Below, in pieces: positions 1-8,608 of a stretch of DNA of 64,000 bases. The position numbers and the translations under genes are program-made. Origin of the DNA: Woeseiaceae bacterium. GTDB lineage: Bacteria > Pseudomonadota > Gammaproteobacteria > Steroidobacterales > Woeseiaceae. The notes under the pieces are model-generated. The model had not been told where the DNA came from. It saw nothing but the letters and a program-made list of their open reading frames with translations, and searched no databases. The stretch's first letter is position 1. Every line of letters begins with the position of its first letter. The stretch lies in contig JAHEFE010000001.1 in assembly GCA_024640365.1 (NCBI GenBank), forward strand, positions 62,001 through 126,000, given 5' to 3'.

Positions 1-1
1 A

Positions 2-340
2 CGCTTCCTGATTTTCTACGTGGCTTGTGTCTTCGGCGCAGGCATCGTGCAGCTCATAGTCGCTGCGATGCAGGGCGGCTTTTATCCGACCGTTGGGGCA
101 TCAGGCGGTGTATTCGGAATTCTGCTGGCGTTCGGCATGATATTTCCTGATCGGATGGTCCTGTTACTGATCCCACCTATTCCGATGAAGGCCAAGTACC
201 TCGTTGTTCTGTTCGGCATCATGGAGCTCTATTTTGGTGTGACCGGACGCGAACCAGGCGTAGCAAATTTTGCACACTTGGGAGGCATGTTCTTCGGCTT
301 TGTCTTGTTGCAGTATTGGCGCGGTAAGCGTCGCACGTGA
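2..340 (+). CDS. Rhomboid-family intramembrane serine protease (C-terminal part, cut by window edge)
   Basis: The reading frame is open from base 2, so the 5' end lies outside the window. The visible 112 residues are hydrophobic and carry the two hallmarks of rhomboid proteases: the serine motif GASGG (Ser codon at 101-103) and a later His in AHLGG (codon 275-277). Together these form the Ser-His dyad inside the membrane. A short basic tail (WRGKRRT) ends the protein, which fits a cytoplasmic C-terminus. The substrate cannot be told. The gene faces the next gene tail to tail with a 10 bp gap. Confidence 0.85.
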   Translation, partial: RFLIFYVACVFGAGIVQLIVAAMQGGFYPTVGASGGVFGILLAFGMIFPDRMVLLLIPPIPMKAKYLVVLFGIMELYFGVTGREPGVANFAHLGGMFFGFVLLQYWRGKRRT

Positions 341-350
341 GTTTGTGAAG

Positions 351-1052
351 TCAGGTATGCAGTTCTTCTAAAGGTACCTTGTAGACGCGGGTGAAAATGT
401 GCTCCATATGGTTCTCAATTTCTCTCAGAAAACTGTCTACGTCGTTTAGAGCGGCGAAGCGCGTATAGCCGGTCTCGAGAAATTCCTGCAATGCTCCAAA
501 GCCAGCTATACGTGATGGGTGTCGCATTGCCTTGAGCATAAAACCAATCATAGGGATGCGCACGACTTCCTCAAGTTGTCGACCGAGTTGGGTCGTGATC
601 TTCACCAAGTCCATGCATTCGTCGTAACTGGCAGCATGTCGACAGGCCTGCGCGTAATCCTGCTCAGTTATATTAGTGTTTGACGTATTGCTGTCCGCAA
701 GCTGGCGAGAGATCGCCATATTTATTTCTAGGACTTTTGCATTCAGCCGCATGGCCACAGCCGCTCCAGCCAACGCACTGTCAGGCAGCATGCGAATCAT
801 CAGTGGCAGTACCCGTGCAAAGTCTCTATCGCGCTGATCGATTTCAACACCGGCTAAATCGCTGACGATGAATGCCACCGCCGCGGCCTGGTCAGGTGTT
901 CTTTGCATGTCACCGAAATACTGCAACATGTAATTCAATTGCCACTCGATAAAGGCAGGGTAGCTTTGTTGCAGTAGCGGATCACCGCTGTATTCTGCAT
1001 GCAGTTCATTACTGCGTTCGGTATAGAGTTTTAGCTCATCAGCAGCGCTCAT
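351..1052 (-). CDS. Hypothetical all-helical protein, 233 aa
   Basis: I do not recognise this protein. It has no signal peptide, no clear membrane segment and no Cys-rich motif. The sequence reads as predominantly amphipathic helix, with many Leu, Ala, Glu and Arg residues. An N-terminal stretch has aromatic residues (QSYPAFIEWQLNYMLQYF), and the central part is moderately hydrophobic (LPLMIRMLPDSALAGAAV). The ATG start has GAGC-type purines upstream but no strong Shine-Dalgarno. It is convergent with the rhomboid gene and lies upstream of nothing obvious. Codon use looks like that of its neighbours, so a real, lineage-restricted soluble protein is likely. No function is proposed. Confidence 0.7.
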   Translation of the reverse strand: MSAADELKLYTERSNELHAEYSGDPLLQQSYPAFIEWQLNYMLQYFGDMQRTPDQAAAVAFIVSDLAGVEIDQRDRDFARVLPLMIRMLPDSALAGAAVAMRLNAKVLEINMAISRQLADSNTSNTNITEQDYAQACRHAASYDECMDLVKITTQLGRQLEEVVRIPMIGFMLKAMRHPSRIAGFGALQEFLETGYTRFAALNDVDSFLREIENHMEHIFTRVYKVPLEELHT

Positions 1053-1217
1053 GCCTGTGGCTCGTTGTAGTTGGATGACGCAATCATGGTAAGGCTGTAA
1101 TTGAAGTATAGGATGGGCATTACTAACTGCTGCTGCGCATTTCTACATACACGGGGTGGTTAATGTGCAGTGGCAAAGGGTGCGTGCACAGTTGCCTGAA
1201 GGCGGTCGGCCCCGCCG

Positions 1218-1255
1218 CAAATGAAAGGGGCGGATTCAATAGATGTATCCGCCCC
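1218..1255 (-). terminator. Putative intrinsic terminator of the M3 peptidase gene
   Basis: A perfect 9-bp stem (GGGGCGGAT at 1227-1235 with ATCCGCCCC at 1247-1255) encloses an 11-nt loop. On the minus strand it is followed by TTTCATTT. It lies 16 bp past the stop of the M3 peptidase gene. The T tract is broken, so termination may be partial. Confidence 0.6.
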
Positions 1256-1271
1256 AGCCATGCCGCTTTAT

Positions 1272-3434
1272 TTACTTCTTGGGAATAGGGAAACCACGAT
1301 CGCGCATCAGCGCATCAATGCCGGCATCGTGACCGCGAAACTCTCGATAGGCATTAGCCGGATCAACCGCGTTGCGTACGGAGAACAAGTGGTCCACCAT
1401 GTTTTTTGCCATGTTTTTGTCATAGAACCCGCCCGGAGATTCCGCGAAAGCCTCCGCTGCATCAGAGGTCAGAACCTCCGCCCACATATAGCCGTAATAG
1501 CCAGCCGCATAGGATTCACCCGAGAATATATGACTGAACTGGGTAGAGCGATGCCGCATTGGGAGCTCGTCAGGCATGCCCAAGGCTAGCAGCGTCTCAC
1601 GCTCGAATGTTTGCGGATCAATCGTATCTGGATCAGTCGTGTGGTACTTCAAATCCATTAGCGCTGATGCCAGGTACTCGGTAGTTTTGAAGCCTTCGTT
1701 AAATGTGGCCGACTTCTTGATCTTTTTAATGAGGTCCGCTGGCATCGGTTTGCCAGTCTTGTAATGCACTAGGTAATTATTGATTACCCTATCGGTTGTT
1801 AGCCAGCGCTCCAATAACTGGGAGTGAAACTCTATGTAGTCTCGGACACTGCCATTCAAAGTTGGATAGTCGACGCTAGAGGAGAGCGAGTGCAGAGCAT
1901 GGCCAAATTCATGAAAGAGTGTCTCGGCATCGTCCAGCGAAATAAGTGCCGGCCGACCTGCAGCGCCTTTCGTAAAGTTGGAGTTATTGGCAGACAATAC
2001 TGTCTTATTGCCATTTACCGTATCGTGGCCGCGGTAGCTAGTGGCCCAGGCCCCTGATTGTTTGCCGGTACGAGCAAAGGGATCCAGATACCACAATCCG
2101 ACAAGCATGCCGCTGTCGCGATCGGTCACTTCCCACACTTTTACGTCCGGGTGAAACACTGGAACAGTACCTTCTGGTACCGGTGAAAACTTGAAATTAA
2201 AGACTTCGCCGGCAACGTAAAACATAGCTTCGCGCAGTCTGTCCAATTGCAGGTATTGTTTTACTTCATCCGAATTGAGTTCGTACTTTTCTTTTCGAAC
2301 CTTTTCCGCATAGTAGCGATAATCCCACGGTGCAATCTTGATGTTGGCGTCCATTGCATCAGCGACCGTCTGCATATCTGCAACTTCTTCTTTCACCCTG
2401 GCAATAGCCGCCGGCCAGACATCCTCAAGTAATTCCATCGCACGTTCAGGCGTCTTTGCCATGCGGTTTTGTATGCGCCACTGCGCGAAATTATCATAGC
2501 CGAGGAGCGCGACGCGTTCGTCGCGCAGTTTCAGGATTTCGCGAATGACTGCATTGTTGTCATGTTCGTCGCCGTTATTGCCGCGACTGTAGTAGTTACG
2601 CCAGACTTTTTCTCGCAGTTTGCGGTTATCCGAATACGTGAGGAACGGATCCATAGATGAGCGCGTATTAATGATTGCCCACTTCTCAGGCTGGCCTCGT
2701 TCTTCGGCAGCCCCTTTTGCAGATGCTTTGACTGACTCGGGCAGCCCTCCCAGTTCTTTTTCATCGAGGTATGTAACGAAGCCCTCTTCATCAGCGAGCA
2801 GGTTATTGGAAAAATCGGTATAAAGCTCAGCGAGGCGCCGGTCGATTTCTGCGTAGCGTTTTTTTGCATCGCCCGTGAGCTCGGCGCCTTCACTGGCAAA
2901 GCTGTCATAGATCAGCCATACCAGGCGCTGTTGATCCGCGCGCATGTTTTTATATTCTTCGCTTTCGTAAACAGCTTTGATGCGGGCGAATAATTTCTGA
3001 TTCTGCGAAATTTTTGAGTGGTATTCGGCGATTTTGGGCGCCAGCTCTGATTCGATGGTGCGAAATTCGGGCGTCGACAGGTTAGAGCTCCAAAGTCCCC
3101 AGTACGGGTTGACCCGGTCCAGTACTTGGCCAGCCTTTTCCATCGCGAGAATAGTATTGTCGAAATTTGCAGCGTCCGGACTATTGGCAATTTTATCCAA
3201 CTCTGCCAGGTGCAGAGCAATACCTTTTTCCATTGCCTCTTTGACATGTTTTATATCCATCTTGTCGAAGGCAGGGACGCCGCCGTAGGGACCAGTCCAT
3301 TCCGCTAACAAAATATTGCTTTCTGTAGTTGCTGTTGGAGCCTGCATATCTGGGGTCTCGGTGGATGATTTACTGCACCCGGTTAACGCGGTTGCCAGCG
3401 TGATACTGGCAACGAGCGGCAGGGAAATGCGCAT
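1272..3434 (-). CDS. M3-family zinc oligopeptidase, lipoprotein (Dcp-like)
   Basis: This is a metallopeptidase of family M3, which cleaves short peptides or dipeptides from the C-terminus of substrates. The zinc motif HEFGH is at about residues 508-512. A start at 3434 is chosen because a GAGGA Shine-Dalgarno lies 8 nt upstream (3443-3447) and the protein then begins with a classic lipoprotein signal ending in the lipobox LTGC. The frame is open further upstream, to 3482. The mature protein is therefore predicted to be lipid-anchored in the periplasm and acting on peptides there. Length (about 720 aa) is normal for Dcp/OpdA-type enzymes with an added signal. It appears to be a single-gene transcript ending at the hairpin at 1218-1255. 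Confidence 0.9.
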   Translation of the reverse strand: MRISLPLVASITLATALTGCSKSSTETPDMQAPTATTESNILLAEWTGPYGGVPAFDKMDIKHVKEAMEKGIALHLAELDKIANSPDAANFDNTILAMEKAGQVLDRVNPYWGLWSSNLSTPEFRTIESELAPKIAEYHSKISQNQKLFARIKAVYESEEYKNMRADQQRLVWLIYDSFASEGAELTGDAKKRYAEIDRRLAELYTDFSNNLLADEEGFVTYLDEKELGGLPESVKASAKGAAEERGQPEKWAIINTRSSMDPFLTYSDNRKLREKVWRNYYSRGNNGDEHDNNAVIREILKLRDERVALLGYDNFAQWRIQNRMAKTPERAMELLEDVWPAAIARVKEEVADMQTVADAMDANIKIAPWDYRYYAEKVRKEKYELNSDEVKQYLQLDRLREAMFYVAGEVFNFKFSPVPEGTVPVFHPDVKVWEVTDRDSGMLVGLWYLDPFARTGKQSGAWATSYRGHDTVNGNKTVLSANNSNFTKGAAGRPALISLDDAETLFHEFGHALHSLSSSVDYPTLNGSVRDYIEFHSQLLERWLTTDRVINNYLVHYKTGKPMPADLIKKIKKSATFNEGFKTTEYLASALMDLKYHTTDPDTIDPQTFERETLLALGMPDELPMRHRSTQFSHIFSGESYAAGYYGYMWAEVLTSDAAEAFAESPGGFYDKNMAKNMVDHLFSVRNAVDPANAYREFRGHDAGIDALMRDRGFPIPKK

Positions 3435-3745
3435 GTTTTTGATCCTCATGAAACTGATAGTTACAAAATATAGCAGAGGCAAATTCTATCGCGCATGGGA
3501 AATTCGCCCAATTAGTACTAGACGCAGATGATTCTTGATGCAAACGTTGGCGATAGAGTCAATAGGGTCTCGAAAGCGCAGAATCAAATGGTGGTGCGGC
3601 TTCTGGTTCGAAGGCCTGAAGGTACATAAATAAGCACGTAGCGCTTGTAATTGGGTACAAATATCTAACGGTTGAGCCAACGAGTAATTCCGTTGGTGCT
3701 GCGACCGAAATAATCGGCAGCGTGCCGCCGAAAGAACAATAAAGA
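3435..3745. other. Intergenic region between M3 peptidase and tRNA
   Basis: These 311 bases hold no convincing gene. Open frames here are short, and one of them runs into the tRNA. A TATATT hexamer on the minus strand, about 35 nt upstream of the peptidase start, could be its -10 element, but no good -35 is visible. Nothing else is recognised. Confidence 0.5.
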
Positions 3746-3822
<77 letters not shown>

Positions 3823-3892
3823 TTCAGAGGAGGGCGGCAGTATAACTATCTACAATCGCCTAGTCACTGCCAGCCAAACGATTTTTTGTTCT

Positions 3893-3924
3893 GAAAAGAA
3901 ACAGGCGCCTTGCGGCGCCCGTTT
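3893..3924 (-). terminator. rpoD terminator
   Basis: GGCGCC (3904-3909), loop TTGC, GGCGCC (3914-3919), with flanking AAC/GTT pairs. On the minus strand it is followed by GTTTCTTTTC. It begins 18 bp past the rpoD stop and would end the rpsU-yqeY-dnaG-rpoD transcript ahead of the tRNA. Confidence 0.75.
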
Positions 3925-3941
3925 CGGTATTACAGAGATTA

Positions 3942-5765
3942 TCAGTCTTCCAGTAAGAAGCTGCGTAACTGATCGGAGCGCGTCGGATGGCGCAACTTGC
4001 GCAGCGCCTTCGCCTCGATCTGACGAATGCGCTCACGTGTGACGTCGAACTGCTTACCAACTTCCTCCAGCGTGTGATCCGTATTCATATCGATGCCAAA
4101 GCGCATCCGCAGGACCTTCGCTTCGCGCGGTGTCAGTCCGGCTAGTACCGAATGGGTCGTTTCCTTCAGGCCCTCAGAGGTTGCAGAGTCGACCGGTGAG
4201 TGCACGGTCTGGTCTTCGATGAAGTCACCCAGGTGTGAATCTTCGTCATCACCAATAGGCGTTTCCATTGAAATAGGCTCTTTGGCAATTTTCAATACCT
4301 TGCGAACCTTGTCTTCCGGCATTTCCATGCGTTCGGCAAGTTCGTCAGGCAGTGGTTCACGGCCCATTTCCTGCAGCATCTGACGAGAAATACGATTGAG
4401 CTTGTTGATCGTCTCAATCATATGCACCGGAATACGAATGGTGCGCGCCTGATCCGCAATCGAGCGGGTAATTGCCTGGCGAATCCACCAGGTTGCGTAG
4501 GTTGAGAACTTGTAGCCGCGACGGTATTCAAATTTGTCGACTGCTTTCATCAAACCAATATTGCCTTCCTGAATCAGATCCAGGAACTGCAAGCCGCGGT
4601 TGGTGTATTTCTTCGCGATTGAAATTACGAGACGCAGGTTAGCCTCGACCATTTCTTTCTTGGCGCGACGAGCCTGAGCATCACCGATAGAAATCTGGCG
4701 GTTGATCTCTTTGATTTCACTGATCTTCAGCCGGGTAATGGTTTCAACAGCCAGCAACTTGCGCTGTGCGCGTTGAATGTCCACCTTGAGCTTCGCCAGT
4801 GTCGAAGAGTGCTTGCGCTTGGCGCGAATGTGCTTATCAACCCATTCAAGATTGGTTTCGCTTTTCGGGAAGCTTGCCAGGAAGTCTTTGCGAGGCATCT
4901 GCGCATCACGAACACAAATCTGCATGACTTGCCGCTCCTGACTGCGAATAACGGAAACCGAGTCACGCAGGTTAACCAACAGACGATCAAATAACTTAGG
5001 TGCGAGCTTGAGTTCCATTATTTGGTCCGCAAGTTCGGCCTGAATCTTCATCGTCTTTTTGCACTGCTCATCGTTTTTATCCAATGAAGCCAGGACGCGA
5101 TTATGCAAACGCCGAATTACTTTAAGGCGCGCGGCGACTTCTTCCGGATCAGGCCCGGTATCGACAACTTCTTCGTCATCGTCGTCGTCACTGTCAGTCT
5201 TGGCCGCTGGTGATGGTATTTCGTCAGGCGCATTTGGATCGATAAATCCAACGATGAAATCTTGCATGCGCGTATCGCCTGCAGCGACCGCTTCGTATAC
5301 GTCGATAACAATGTCGATGGTCGGAGGATAATGCGACATTGAATACTTGACCTGATTCAGGCCGTCTTCGATGCGCTTGGCGATCTCGATTTCGCCCTGG
5401 CGGGTCAGAAGTTCAACTGTACCCATTTCGCGCATGTACATGCGGACTGGGTCTGTCGTGCGACCAAATTCGGCATCGACGCTTGCCAATGCTGCTTCTG
5501 CTTCCTCCGCGGCGTCATCATCGTTGGAGACAGCCGTATCAGACAGTACCAGCGACTCGGCATCAGGTGCTTTCTCATGCACGGCGATACCCATGTCGTT
5601 AATCATGTTGACGATGTCTTCAATCTGCTCAGGATCGACTATGTCGTTCGGCAGGTGATCATTGACTTCCGCGTAGGTCAGATAGCCTTGTTCCTTGCCG
5701 CGGGCAATCAGGAGCTTTAGTTGAGACTGCCTCTGATTACTTATTGCTGCGCGCTTATCGCTCAA
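3942..5765 (-). CDS. rpoD: RNA polymerase primary sigma factor RpoD (sigma-70)
   Basis: The 607-aa protein has the full sigma-70 layout. Region 1.1 comes first ([17 protein letters not shown]). A large acidic non-conserved insert follows, with runs of Asp and Glu. Region 2 contains the -10 recognition and melting segment ([16 protein letters not shown]), and region 4 is a helix-turn-helix for the -35 element ([20 protein letters not shown]). The start is placed at a TTG (5763-5765). A GGAGG lies 10 nt upstream (5776-5780), and the N-terminus then lines up with the E. coli protein; the ATG further upstream would add an unusual hydrophobic leader. It is the last gene of the rpsU-yqeY-dnaG-rpoD unit. 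It directs RNA polymerase to housekeeping promoters. Confidence 0.97.
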   Translation of the reverse strand: MSDKRAAISNQRQSQLKLLIARGKEQGYLTYAEVNDHLPNDIVDPEQIEDIVNMINDMGIAVHEKAPDAESLVLSDTAVSNDDDAAEEAEAALASVDAEFGRTTDPVRMYMREMGTVELLTRQGEIEIAKRIEDGLNQVKYSMSHYPPTIDIVIDVYEAVAAGDTRMQDFIVGFIDPNAPDEIPSPAAKTDSDDDDDEEVVDTGPDPEEVAARLKVIRRLHNRVLASLDKNDEQCKKTMKIQAELADQIMELKLAPKLFDRLLVNLRDSVSVIRSQERQVMQICVRDAQMPRKDFLASFPKSETNLEWVDKHIRAKRKHSSTLAKLKVDIQRAQRKLLAVETITRLKISEIKEINRQISIGDAQARRAKKEMVEANLRLVISIAKKYTNRGLQFLDLIQEGNIGLMKAVDKFEYRRGYKFSTYATWWIRQAITRSIADQARTIRIPVHMIETINKLNRISRQMLQEMGREPLPDELAERMEMPEDKVRKVLKIAKEPISMETPIGDDEDSHLGDFIEDQTVHSPVDSATSEGLKETTHSVLAGLTPREAKVLRMRFGIDMNTDHTLEEVGKQFDVTRERIRQIEAKALRKLRHPTRSDQLRSFLLED

Positions 5766-5847
5766 GACGGTGTGACCTCCGGGTAAAAAATACAAACGAA
5801 CAATTATACACCTCAAAAATGGGGTAATCTATCCTATGAATAGGGGT

Positions 5848-7590
5848 TTATGGTCTTTTCTGCAATTCTCTCAGTTCCGCCCGCTCGCTATCTCCTAGCT
5901 CGCCGAGGGTTCCTTTTTCGATTAATCTTTCAACTCTGTCCTTGCGGCCCATGGTTTCCAGCTGGCTCAGGCACTGTCCTAGTTCTGCCTCGGCGTCGAA
6001 ATCTTCCATGGTGGGGAGCTCAATTGCAGCCAATTTGCCCAAGTGGCGGCCATCTTCCTTGTTGCGCCAGCGCTCCAGCAAGCCAGCGGTACTTAGATTG
6101 GGCTCAGCCTGTAAGGTTTCAATGAGTTGGCGCAATATTTCGACTCCTGGACGATTAACATGTTCCAGTCGCTCGGCTTCCAGATTTGCGGCCGCCGACG
6201 GGTGATTCAAGATCAGCGTGATCGCCCGCCGAATAATCGAAGGCTGGCCCTTGGAATTGTTGGCCCGTCGCACCCGCGGCTTGGCAATAGCGGCATGCCG
6301 CGCCGGCTTGTGGTTACTGATCATGAGTTCCAGCTTACTGGCCGCCAAACCGACCGATTCGGCCAGGCGCTCGAGTAACAACTCGCGATAGATGCCTTCC
6401 GGTATCTTGGCAATGAGCGGCTTCGCCAGCTCCGCTAGGCGGGCACGGCCATCAACAGTGGTCATATCTACGCTTTGAGCCAATTGGTCCACAAGAAAAT
6501 CGGAAAGCGCCATACCACCTGCTAATGCTTCTTCAAAAGCCTTCGGCCCGTGTGCATTGACCAGTGAATCTGGATCTTGTCCATCCGGCAAAAATACAAA
6601 TCGAATCTGACGGCCTTCCCGCAGCTGCGGAAGTGAATTTTCCAGGGCACGCCAGGCAGCAGCTCGACCGGCTCGGTCCCCGTCAAAACAGAACAAGACA
6701 TTATCGGTCAGGCGAAACAAGCGGTTGAGGTGCTCGTCAGTTGTCGCCGTTCCCAGGGTCGCAACCGCGAAATTAACGCCGTGGCGGGCAAGCGCGATTA
6801 CATCCATATAGCCCTCAACCACCACCAGCTGATCAATTTGGCGCAAGGCCTGGCGCGCCTCGTAGAGCCCGTAAAGTTCCTGGCCCTTGTGAAATAAAAC
6901 TGTTTCAGGCGAGTTCAGGTACTTCGGCTCGTCATTGCCCATGACGCGGCCGCCAAATCCGATGCAACGCCCGCGAGCATCGCGAATCGGATACATGACC
7001 CGATCACGGAAGCGATCGTAGAAATTACCGTCGTCTTTTTTGATGACCAATCCGGCCGCATGTAGCTCGTCTTTCGCAGCCGCCGTGCCGCCAAACTCGT
7101 TGAGAAGTTTGTCCCATCCGGCCGGCGCGTAACCGAGCCCAAAGCGCTGCGCCGACGCGCCATCAATTCCCCGGTTTTTGAAATACTCTTTGGCAGGTTC
7201 GTGCGCGCGCAGACACTTTTGGTAAAACAACTCAACTCGTCGCATCAAGTCGAAAAGACTGTCGTAACGTTGAGCAGGGCGCTCACTTTCTTCGCGCGGC
7301 ACGTCCATTCCCATCATGCGCGCAAGATCTTCAACCGCTTCAACGAAGGTCATGTGATCGTGTTCCATCATGAAGCTGAGTGCTGTGCCGTGAGCGCCGC
7401 AACCAAAGCAATGATAAAAACCCTTTTGCGGGCTAACCGTGAATGATGGCGTTTTTTCGCCATGGAACGGGCAGCACGCCTTGAACTCATGGCCTGCTTT
7501 TTTCAGCTGTATACGACGGCCCAGTACCTCGACAATATCTGCCCGGGCGATCAGGTCATCAATAAAATGCTGTGGAATCAGGCCGCTCAT
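5848..7590 (-). CDS. dnaG: DNA primase DnaG
   Basis: The primase synthesises RNA primers at the replication fork. The N-terminal zinc finger is of the CHC2 type, with Cys40, His43, Cys61 and Cys64. The central Toprim fold has VVVEGYMDV and the acidic DGDRAG motif. The C-terminal part (about 430-580) should be the helicase (DnaB)-binding domain and is the most divergent. Length (580 aa) is normal. The ATG start gives the canonical N-terminus beginning with Ile-Pro-Gln-X-Phe-Ile. The gene lies between yqeY and rpoD on the same strand, as in the macromolecular synthesis operon. Confidence 0.97.
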   Translation of the reverse strand: MSGLIPQHFIDDLIARADIVEVLGRRIQLKKAGHEFKACCPFHGEKTPSFTVSPQKGFYHCFGCGAHGTALSFMMEHDHMTFVEAVEDLARMMGMDVPREESERPAQRYDSLFDLMRRVELFYQKCLRAHEPAKEYFKNRGIDGASAQRFGLGYAPAGWDKLLNEFGGTAAAKDELHAAGLVIKKDDGNFYDRFRDRVMYPIRDARGRCIGFGGRVMGNDEPKYLNSPETVLFHKGQELYGLYEARQALRQIDQLVVVEGYMDVIALARHGVNFAVATLGTATTDEHLNRLFRLTDNVLFCFDGDRAGRAAAWRALENSLPQLREGRQIRFVFLPDGQDPDSLVNAHGPKAFEEALAGGMALSDFLVDQLAQSVDMTTVDGRARLAELAKPLIAKIPEGIYRELLLERLAESVGLAASKLELMISNHKPARHAAIAKPRVRRANNSKGQPSIIRRAITLILNHPSAAANLEAERLEHVNRPGVEILRQLIETLQAEPNLSTAGLLERWRNKEDGRHLGKLAAIELPTMEDFDAEAELGQCLSQLETMGRKDRVERLIEKGTLGELGDSERAELRELQKRP

Positions 7591-7732
7591 GAGAGTTTGT
7601 TCAATGTCCTCGTTTCACGGGATTAAACTTTGGCCGCCCCGGAGTAATGGGTTGCTTTGGTTTATCGGGGCTGCTGCGAAATCTGGTGTATGCAGCAAGA
7701 ATAGCGAAAGACTACCTTTGTGCCAGTACTTT

Positions 7733-8179
7733 TTATCCGGCGAGGCGCGCTTTAACCTGGGCGCTTATTGCGCCGATGTCCGCTCGCCCTTGCGCTTTGG
7801 CTTTGATCAGGGCCATGACCTTGCCCATATCTTTCATGCTGCTGGCACCGCTTTCCTGAATCGCGCCCTCGATTATTTTTTCGAGTGTGGCTGCATCGAG
7901 CGGTTCCGGCAGGTATTTTTCCAGGATTTCTATTTCGGCCAATTCGATATCAGCCAGATCTTCGCGATTGCCAGCTTTGAATTGAGTGACCGAGTCGCGC
8001 CGCTGCTTGACCATTTTCTCGAGGACCGCTAACGCACCTGGCTCATCAAGCTCGATACGTTTGTCGATTTCAATTTGCTTGATTTCAGACAAAATCAGAC
8101 GCACTACTTTGAGGCGGTCTTTTTCACCGGCCTTCATAGCAGATTTCATGTCGTCCTGGATTTTGGTCTTTAGACTCAT
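7733..8179 (-). CDS. yqeY: GatB/YqeY domain-containing protein
   Basis: This 148-aa protein is related to the C-terminal tRNA-binding tail of the GatB amidotransferase subunit. It begins with SLKTKIQDDMKSAMKAGEKD and keeps the family pattern EKYLPEPLD and DMGKVMALIKAKAQGRAD. It probably binds tRNA or a tRNA-dependent enzyme, but the function is not settled for the family. It sits between rpsU and dnaG on the same strand, 142 bp upstream of dnaG, a common place for it in gammaproteobacteria. Confidence 0.92.
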   Translation of the reverse strand: MSLKTKIQDDMKSAMKAGEKDRLKVVRLILSEIKQIEIDKRIELDEPGALAVLEKMVKQRRDSVTQFKAGNREDLADIELAEIEILEKYLPEPLDAATLEKIIEGAIQESGASSMKDMGKVMALIKAKAQGRADIGAISAQVKARLAG

Positions 8180-8213
8180 AGCGGAGTTGTCTCGGTCAGA
8201 ACGTCACTAACAA

Positions 8214-8230
8214 ACCCCGCGGACGGGGAT
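8214..8230 (-). terminator. Weak hairpin between rpsU and yqeY, possible partial terminator
   Basis: CCCCG (8215-8219), loop CGGA, CGGGG (8224-8228), followed on the minus strand by TTTGTTAG. The stem is only 5 bp and the T tract is short. E. coli has a partial terminator after rpsU that lowers dnaG expression, and this hairpin could play that role. Confidence 0.35.
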
Positions 8231-8249
8231 GCGTTATCGCTGGAAGCGA

Positions 8250-8465
8250 TTAATACAGACGTGTACGACGTGAAACATCGCGCGAGGTGCGCTTCAGGTG
8301 GCGTTTTACAGCCGCCGCTTTCTTGCGCTTCCGTTCTTGCGTGGGCTTTTCATAAAACTCACGGCGCCGAAGTTCAGTCAGGATGCCCGCTTTTTCACAG
8401 GCGCGCTTGAAGCGACGCAGGGCGGCATCAAAATACTCGTTTTCTTTTATACGAACGCTGGGCAT
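8250..8465 (-). CDS. rpsU: 30S ribosomal protein S21
   Basis: This 71-aa basic protein of the small ribosomal subunit has the family N-terminus [20 protein letters not shown] and an Arg/Lys-rich tail. The start at 8465 gives exactly the standard length. An in-frame ATG six codons upstream (8483) would add METRDR, which S21 proteins lack. It is the first gene of the rpsU-yqeY-dnaG-rpoD unit and is preceded by a promoter and a leader hairpin. Confidence 0.95.
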   Translation of the reverse strand: MPSVRIKENEYFDAALRRFKRACEKAGILTELRRREFYEKPTQERKRKKAAAVKRHLKRTSRDVSRRTRLY

Positions 8466-8490
8466 ACGATCACGTGTTTCCATTTGAATA

Positions 8491-8516
8491 CAAAGAAACC
8501 CGGCACGAAGGCCGGG
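8491..8516 (-). promoter_or_regulatory. Hairpin in the rpsU leader, possible attenuator
   Basis: CCCGGC (8499-8504), loop of six, GCCGGG (8511-8516), followed on the minus strand by TTTCTTTG. It falls only a few bases after the predicted transcription start of rpsU and about 25-50 nt before its start codon. It looks like an early terminator or a 5' stabilising stem. Confidence 0.5.
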
Positions 8517-8528
8517 ACAAGACCAACC

Positions 8529-8557
8529 ATAATAGCGATATATGCCCCCTAATGCAA
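8529..8557 (-). promoter_or_regulatory. Predicted sigma-70 promoter for rpsU-yqeY-dnaG-rpoD
   Basis: Minus strand TTGCAT (8552-8557), 17-bp spacer, TATTAT (8529-8534... reading leftward). Transcription would start near 8521, just before the leader hairpin. The match is moderate at -35 and good at -10. Confidence 0.45.
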
Positions 8558-8608
8558 AACAAAAACGGCCTCAGATTGGGGGGCTGACTGGGGTATGATG
8601 CGGCCGAC

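Noticed and set aside
7439-8032. 197-aa open frame on the plus strand
   Set aside because: It runs antisense across the start of dnaG and most of yqeY, both clear genes, and shows no recognisable motif.
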